From DATJUF01 sp035524095 (GTDB lineage: Bacteria > Desulfobacterota > Binatia > Binatales > Binataceae), in assembly GCA_035524095.1 (NCBI GenBank), contig DATKPK010000110.1:1-20218 (forward strand): DNA of 20,218 nt, written 5' to 3'. Under the pieces are notes generated by a model. The model made no database searches and was not told where the DNA came from. It was given only the letters and a program-made list of their open reading frames with translations. Made by a program: the position numbers and the translations under genes. Shown in pieces: positions 16,026-20,218 of this stretch. Position 1 is the first letter of the stretch. Each line of letters opens with the position of its first letter.

Positions 16026-16592
16026 TCAGTTCGCACCCACAGTTCGCAAATCCGTTCGAATAATTAAACCGAGATCGATCACATAGAGTGCAATCACGAT
16101 GTTTCCAAGTTCAGTCGCAAGAGCGCTGACGGGCATCAACTGAGTAATGCCCCATAATAGAAAAGCGCTGCCAAGCATCAGCCGCTTTAACAACTCTAGA
16201 GGGCGGGGCCGAAGTAGCGCCTGTAGTACGATATAAGCAGCCCCTGCTAAGAGCAGCGGCGTCGCTGATAGCGGTGCACCCTTCATCAAAGCCCAACCGC
16301 GAGTGGCCCATCGCGCAACGTTGACTGATAGGCCGGTTAACATCGGTGTTGCTCCTACCGCTACCAGGGCGACGCAACTCACGACCGCCATTACTGCGAG
16401 CGATCGCGTTAGCCATCGCCCCAGTTCAACAAGAACTGATCGCTCATCAGGTCTCTTTAACGACCCTAATGATCCCTGATCGCGAGCAATGCGTTCGCTA
16501 TCTCCTGCTACATCCGTAACGTTTTCAACCCGAGCAGTGGAGTCCTCTCGTTCCGCCTTCGGGCGTAGAGAGTTCGTAGAGTGCGGCATCAT
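16026..16592 (-). CDS. Predicted four-helix inner-membrane protein, function unknown
   Basis: A 188-residue product not assigned to a family. The first 55 residues are charged and probably cytoplasmic. Hydrophobic helices follow at about 64-86, 107-126, 135-155 and 160-178, and basic residues between them (RPRPLELLKR) suggest cytoplasmic loops. LLWGITQLMPVSALATELGN is a compact conserved-looking segment. The frame opens with two ATGs, and no strong SD is seen. It converges on the DHH gene (113-base gap) and is divergent from glmS across about 315 bases. The clear membrane pattern argues that it is real, but no function should be assigned. Confidence 0.65.
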   Translation of the reverse strand: MMPHSTNSLRPKAEREDSTARVENVTDVAGDSERIARDQGSLGSLKRPDERSVLVELGRWLTRSLAVMAVVSCVALVAVGATPMLTGLSVNVARWATRGWALMKGAPLSATPLLLAGAAYIVLQALLRPRPLELLKRLMLGSAFLLWGITQLMPVSALATELGNIVIALYVIDLGLIIRTDLRTVGAN

Positions 16593-16906
16593 TACTTACC
16601 CGGCGTCATCAATACTACAAACTACTATGCCAAACGTTGAGGGAACTAGTAATCGGCTGGACGATTAAAATACGATTCGGCGTATTGCAAAATGCAACGC
16701 CCGACTTACCCATTGACCACAATGTAAGTTCACCGAGCCTTGATTATTGCCAAGACGCCGCACCATCATTTCCACTTTTTCCTTGGCCCGACGACTTCGC
16801 CGTAGGCTCGCTTTATCTTGGTGGCCTAACGAAACTCCACCTCGGCATGCGATGGCCGGTGAGGCGTCAAGCTTCAGCGGCGCGGATGCGCTAATATCTG
16901 CCTTCG
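16593..16906. other. Intergenic region upstream of glmS; one hairpin, no gene supported
   Basis: This region separates the divergent membrane-protein and glmS genes, so both promoters should lie here; I could not place them. GGCG-TA-TTGCA (16679-16689) pairs with TGCAA-CGCC (16693-16701) around loop AAA, nine pairs with a two-base bulge. No T-run follows, so it may be an operator or leader hairpin. The conserved core of the glmS ribozyme was not seen. Short open frames on either strand have no SD or recognisable protein pattern. Confidence 0.5.
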
Positions 16907-18739
16907 ATGTGCGGAATAATTGGTTATGTGGGTCCGCGCGACGCCTGCCCGATTCTACTCGGCGGCCTCGAACGGCTCGAATATCGCGGCTACGATTCGG
17001 CAGGTATCGCGATTCTTCCATCGTCACAAAAGCTCGCAATCCGCCGCGCCGTCGGCAAGCTCGGTAATCTGCGCCGGCGCCTAACCGACGACCCGCTCGA
17101 GGGTCACATTGGCATCGGTCATACCCGATGGGCCACGCACGGCCGTCCGTCCGAGGAAAACGCCCACCCGCATCAGGCCGGACCGGTCGCCGTTATCCAC
17201 AACGGCATCGTCGAGAATTACATCGAGTTGCGTGGAGAATTGCTCGAGCGCGGCCATAAGCTGCGTTCAGAGACGGACACCGAACTGATCTCTCATCTGA
17301 TTGAAGAGGCGCTTAAGCGCAAGCTCGATTTAGCCGAAGCGGTGCGCGTGACAGTGGCGCAACTCCGCGGCTCGTTCTCGATTGTCGTAATCAGCGAGAC
17401 CGATCCAGGCCGGCTCGTCGCGGCCAAGACCGCCACGCCGCTGGTGTTAGGTTTCGGTGATGGTGAGAATTTCGTTGCCTCCGATATCCCGGCAATTCTG
17501 GAACACACGCGCCTCGCGCTCGTGATGGAAGACGGCGAACTCGCGGATATCCGTGCCAGCAGCATCAATCTGACGACGTTTGCCGGTCACTCGATAGAAC
17601 GCGCGCCACGGCGGATCGAATGGGACGCCGTCGCTGCCACGAAGGGCGGGTTTGCTCATTATCTTCGCAAGGAGATCAGCGAACAGCCGCAGGCCTGGAT
17701 CGACACGCTGTCAGGGCGCGCGAGCCTCAGCTTGCCGGAAGTGCACTTCGAATCGGAACTGTTTCCGCCCGCTGGAGCCAAGTCAATCAGCCGGATTGTG
17801 CTGGTCTCGGCGGGAGCATCATGGATTTCATCCCTTATAAGCAAGTTCATGATCGAGGAGCTATGCGGCCTGCCCGCCGACGTCGATTATTCAGCCGAGT
17901 ATCGTTATCGCAACCCGGCGATCGACGAACATACGATGCTCGTTGCGGTGTCCCAGTCGGGGGAGACGGCCGATACGTTGGCGGCGATGGAAGAAGGACG
18001 GCGGCGCGGCGCCTTTCTACTGGCGTTGACTAACACGGTCGATTCCTCCGTTGCACGCAAAGCCGACGCGCGGCTCTATACCCGCTGCGGTCCCGAAATC
18101 AGTGTGACCACCACCAAATGCTTCCTGACGCAGATCGAGAGCTTCTACCTTTTTGCGATCCATCTGGCGCAGCGTCTTGGGCGTATCGACGAACAAGAAG
18201 CGGAGGACTTATTGCGTCCAATCTTTGCGATTCCCCAGCAGATCGAGGCTGTAATCGCGCAGGAAAGGCAAATTCAGAAGATCTCGCGCAAATATGGCAA
18301 AGCCCGTGATTTCCTCTATCTTGGACGCGGCATCAATTATCCGGTCGCGTTGGAAGGCGCGCTCAAGCTCAAGGAAATTTCCTACATTCACGCTGAGGGC
18401 TACTCCGCCGGTGAGATGAAGCACGGACCGATCGCGCTCATCGACGAGGAGATGCCGGTCGTCGTAATTATTCCCAACGACAACGTCTTCGACAAAACGC
18501 TATCGAATCTCAAGGAAGTGGAATCGCGCAATGGCCGCATCATTGCTGTCACGGACCATCGCACGCCCGAACTCGAAGAAGTCGCATGGGATATCATTGA
18601 TGTTCCAACTACAAATCGTTTCCTGATGCCTGTATTGACTACCGTTCCGTTGCAACTGCTCGCCTATCATATCGCTTGCTACCGCGGCACGGATGTCGAC
18701 CAACCCCGCAACCTTGCCAAATCAGTGACTGTGGAATAA
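16907..18739 (+). CDS. glmS: Glutamine--fructose-6-phosphate aminotransferase GlmS
   Basis: The 610-residue product is full length for GlmS. The N-terminal glutaminase starts MCGIIGYVG, with C2 as nucleophile after Met removal, GHTRWATHG (71-79) and HNGIVENY (98-105). Two SIS domains follow: SQSGETADT (349-357) for the sugar phosphate, CGPEISVTTTKCF (394-406), then HAEGYSAGEMKHGP (495-508), and the end PRNLAKSVTVE with K605. It makes glucosamine-6-phosphate, the first step toward UDP-GlcNAc for peptidoglycan and lipopolysaccharide. One oddity: the first phosphate-loop segment reads SAGASWIS (301-308) where E. coli has CGTS. The ATG at 16907 is fixed by the catalytic cysteine; no SD is visible. 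The CoA-transferase gene follows on the same strand after about 145 bases. Confidence 0.97.
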   Translation: MCGIIGYVGPRDACPILLGGLERLEYRGYDSAGIAILPSSQKLAIRRAVGKLGNLRRRLTDDPLEGHIGIGHTRWATHGRPSEENAHPHQAGPVAVIHNGIVENYIELRGELLERGHKLRSETDTELISHLIEEALKRKLDLAEAVRVTVAQLRGSFSIVVISETDPGRLVAAKTATPLVLGFGDGENFVASDIPAILEHTRLALVMEDGELADIRASSINLTTFAGHSIERAPRRIEWDAVAATKGGFAHYLRKEISEQPQAWIDTLSGRASLSLPEVHFESELFPPAGAKSISRIVLVSAGASWISSLISKFMIEELCGLPADVDYSAEYRYRNPAIDEHTMLVAVSQSGETADTLAAMEEGRRRGAFLLALTNTVDSSVARKADARLYTRCGPEISVTTTKCFLTQIESFYLFAIHLAQRLGRIDEQEAEDLLRPIFAIPQQIEAVIAQERQIQKISRKYGKARDFLYLGRGINYPVALEGALKLKEISYIHAEGYSAGEMKHGPIALIDEEMPVVVIIPNDNVFDKTLSNLKEVESRNGRIIAVTDHRTPELEEVAWDIIDVPTTNRFLMPVLTTVPLQLLAYHIACYRGTDVDQPRNLAKSVTVE

Positions 18740-18787
18740 CGCTCCATGCGCCAACAACAATTCCTTTGTGACTAGCCAATGAATTTT

Positions 18788-18805
18788 AGGAATCGGCAGA
18801 TTCCT
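18788..18805 (+). other. Short perfect hairpin between glmS and the CoA-transferase gene
   Basis: AGGAATC (18788-18794) and GATTCCT (18799-18805) form a 7-bp stem with loop GGCA, about 50 bases after the glmS stop. TTTT precedes it, and no T-run follows, so it is at best a weak terminator for glmS, or an operator for the next gene. A stem this short can arise by chance about once in a window of this size. Confidence 0.3.
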
Positions 18806-18889
18806 GTATAGGGAGAGCGAGGCTGCCTAGCGCCGTTAATCAAGGGCAAATCGTTTCGCTCGCAATCTCTGCCTCTGGAGTTAATGCTG

Positions 18890-20074
18890 ATGCCTGATGT
18901 TCCGCCGCTCATTGATATCAAAGTTGTCGATTTCACGCGCTATCTGGCCGGACCGTTCTGCACGCAAATCCTCGGCGATTATGGCGCCGAGGTGCTCAAA
19001 GTCGAGCCGGTCGAAGGCGCGCGCGGCGAGATGGGTGGTGGGAGCAGCAAAGATACCTACTTCTTTCTGAGTACTAATCGCTCGAAGAAGAGTATTCAGG
19101 TATCAATGCGTAAACCCGAAGGTCGCGCAGTGCTTCATCGGTTGCTCGAGAGTGCCGATGTCGTAGTGGAAAATTTCAGGCCCGGCGTAATGGAAGCGAT
19201 CGGGTTCGGCTACGAGAAATTGGCCGAGCGGAATCCTCGCATCATCTCCTGCAGCATTTCCGGATTCGGCGCTAACGGTCCGATGCGTGGTTATCCCGGA
19301 TTTGATCAAATTGCGCAGGGCTTTTCCGGTCTGATGAGCGTGACCGGGACCGCTGAGAGCGGCCCCACGCGTGTCGGAATTGCGATTTGTGACCTGCTCG
19401 GCGGGATTTTTGCGGCTCAGGGGATTCTGCTGGCGCTCGAAGCGCGTCACCGCACTGGGCGCGGCCAAAAGGTCCAGACCTCTTTGATCGAGGCGATCAT
19501 CAGCGTGTTGAGCTGGTCGGCGGGAATCTATTTTGATACCGGCAAACCCCCGGGACCGGCCGGCAATCACCATCCGCTATCGTCACCGCATGGCGTCTTT
19601 CAGGCGTCGGACCGGCCCTTCAATATCGCGGTTGGCAATGAAGCTATGTGGCGAACCTTTGTGAAAGTGATCGGGCGCCCGGAACTAGCTGACGATGAGC
19701 ACTTCAATACGCCCGGGCTTCGTTTGAAGAATCGCAACCTATTAAATGCGGAGGTCAACGCCGCATTGGTGAGCGGGACGGCTCAGCAATGGATTGACCG
19801 TTTCAACGAAGCCGGTATCCCGTCTGGGCCGATCCTGAACATGCAGGAGATGTTTACCCATCCGCAAGTGGCCGCGCGCGAGATGCTGGTGCGCATTGCT
19901 CACCCGGAGATAGGTGAGTTCAAAACCACTGGACTTGGGGTGAAGTTGGGCGATACGCCTGGCGAGATCCGGCGGCCACCGCTAGTCGGCGAACATACGG
20001 AAGAAGTTCTGCGAGCGCACGGCTATACCGCCGACGAACTCACGCATCTGCGCGAGCTCAAGGCTATCCGCTAA
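18890..20074 (+). CDS. Type III CoA-transferase (CaiB/BaiF family)
   Basis: About 394 residues from the ATG at 18890. The start IKVVDFTRYLAGPFCTQILG, then DYGAEVLKVEP, VENFRPGVMEAIGFGY, and SISGFGANGP are standard for class III CoA-transferases. The catalytic aspartate is D168 in GIAICDLLGG, matching D169 of formyl-CoA transferase, which forms the acyl-aspartyl anhydride. RTGRGQKVQTSLIEA follows. The enzyme moves CoA between carboxylic acids in the cytoplasm; the substrates (for example carnitine, succinate or aromatic acids) cannot be told. Start choice: GGAG at 18877-18880 is 9 bases before 18890 but only 3 before the ATG at 18884. It follows glmS with a hairpin between, and probably has its own promoter. 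Confidence 0.95.
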   Translation: MPDVPPLIDIKVVDFTRYLAGPFCTQILGDYGAEVLKVEPVEGARGEMGGGSSKDTYFFLSTNRSKKSIQVSMRKPEGRAVLHRLLESADVVVENFRPGVMEAIGFGYEKLAERNPRIISCSISGFGANGPMRGYPGFDQIAQGFSGLMSVTGTAESGPTRVGIAICDLLGGIFAAQGILLALEARHRTGRGQKVQTSLIEAIISVLSWSAGIYFDTGKPPGPAGNHHPLSSPHGVFQASDRPFNIAVGNEAMWRTFVKVIGRPELADDEHFNTPGLRLKNRNLLNAEVNAALVSGTAQQWIDRFNEAGIPSGPILNMQEMFTHPQVAAREMLVRIAHPEIGEFKTTGLGVKLGDTPGEIRRPPLVGEHTEEVLRAHGYTADELTHLRELKAIR

Positions 20075-20218
20075 GGAAAGGCTCACATGGCGCCGTGAAA
20101 TATTCGCCAAGCGGGCGGTCTCTCCTAAATTCCTCCCTTGTCGTCGGGCCTTACGGCGCCTGCAAGCCAGAACCTAGGATTCGCGTTCCATAAAGCCTTC
20201 GAGATTACGCGATCGACC

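Noticed and set aside
16637..16894. 85-codon plus-strand frame before glmS
   Set aside because: No SD, no signal or domain pattern, and it occupies the region where promoters for two divergent genes are expected.
16593..16906. Possible glmS ribozyme or riboswitch before glmS
   Set aside because: The conserved glmS ribozyme core and its cleavage-site context were not seen, and that element is mostly restricted to Firmicutes.
20174..20218. Possible C-terminus of a minus-strand gene entering from the right edge (ends RNLEGFMERES then stop)
   Set aside because: Only 14 codons are visible and they match no family clearly; the other frames are also open or closed without a pattern. Rightward sequence is needed.

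Overview
The window looks like ordinary chromosomal DNA from a moderately GC-rich, Gram-negative-type bacterium. Evidence is a DksA of proteobacterial type, a poly(A)-polymerase-type PcnB, an encoded CCA on the tRNA, Sec-type signal peptides, and TTG or GTG starts with good Shine-Dalgarno (SD) sites. The mix of acyl-CoA dehydrogenase, type III CoA-transferase, LarC, QueE, a sedolisin and a large GH63-like hydrolase would fit an uncultured soil lineage such as Binatota or a deltaproteobacterial relative. That placement is inference and weak.

Layout from left to right. On the minus strand, larC runs into the first 27 codons of queE, which is cut by the window edge. It was not listed as an open reading frame because it is short, but its start is recognisable. 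Divergent from larC, dksA, galU and a tRNA-Ala(CGC) lie on the plus strand. A 920-residue GH63/MGH1-like glycosidase follows on the minus strand, divergent from a secreted S53 (sedolisin) peptidase with a Pro-Thr linker and a C-terminal ASH-like domain. Next come a 400-base non-coding stretch with two strong hairpins and a structured leader, a small exported protein with one TPR-like motif, and a 12-bp-stem terminator shared with a convergent acyl-CoA dehydrogenase. A YkgJ-like cysteine-cluster protein follows, convergent with an exported Bcp-type peroxiredoxin, then ilvE and pcnB on the minus strand. The right part holds a DHH/DHHA1 phosphoesterase, a four-helix membrane protein of unknown role, glmS, and a CaiB/BaiF CoA-transferase.

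Genes mostly stand alone or in pairs, with frequent strand changes; only queE-larC looks tightly coupled. Themes are central housekeeping (GlmS and GalU supply UDP-sugar precursors; IlvE makes branched-chain amino acids; PcnB acts on RNA ends; DksA acts on RNA polymerase), acyl-CoA metabolism, and exported proteins with Pro-Thr-rich tails.

I did not find a defence system, biosynthetic cluster, CRISPR array, insertion sequence or prophage. The most interesting unexplained structure is the leader at 8428-8576. It carries six copies of ACTCT/AGAGT as three inverted pairs, and the last hairpin can cover the ribosome-binding site of the small exported protein. Other points worth checking are an altered sugar-phosphate loop in GlmS, an Arg-rich tail on PcnB, an exported peroxiredoxin, and an apparent excess of the palindrome GCGATCGC.
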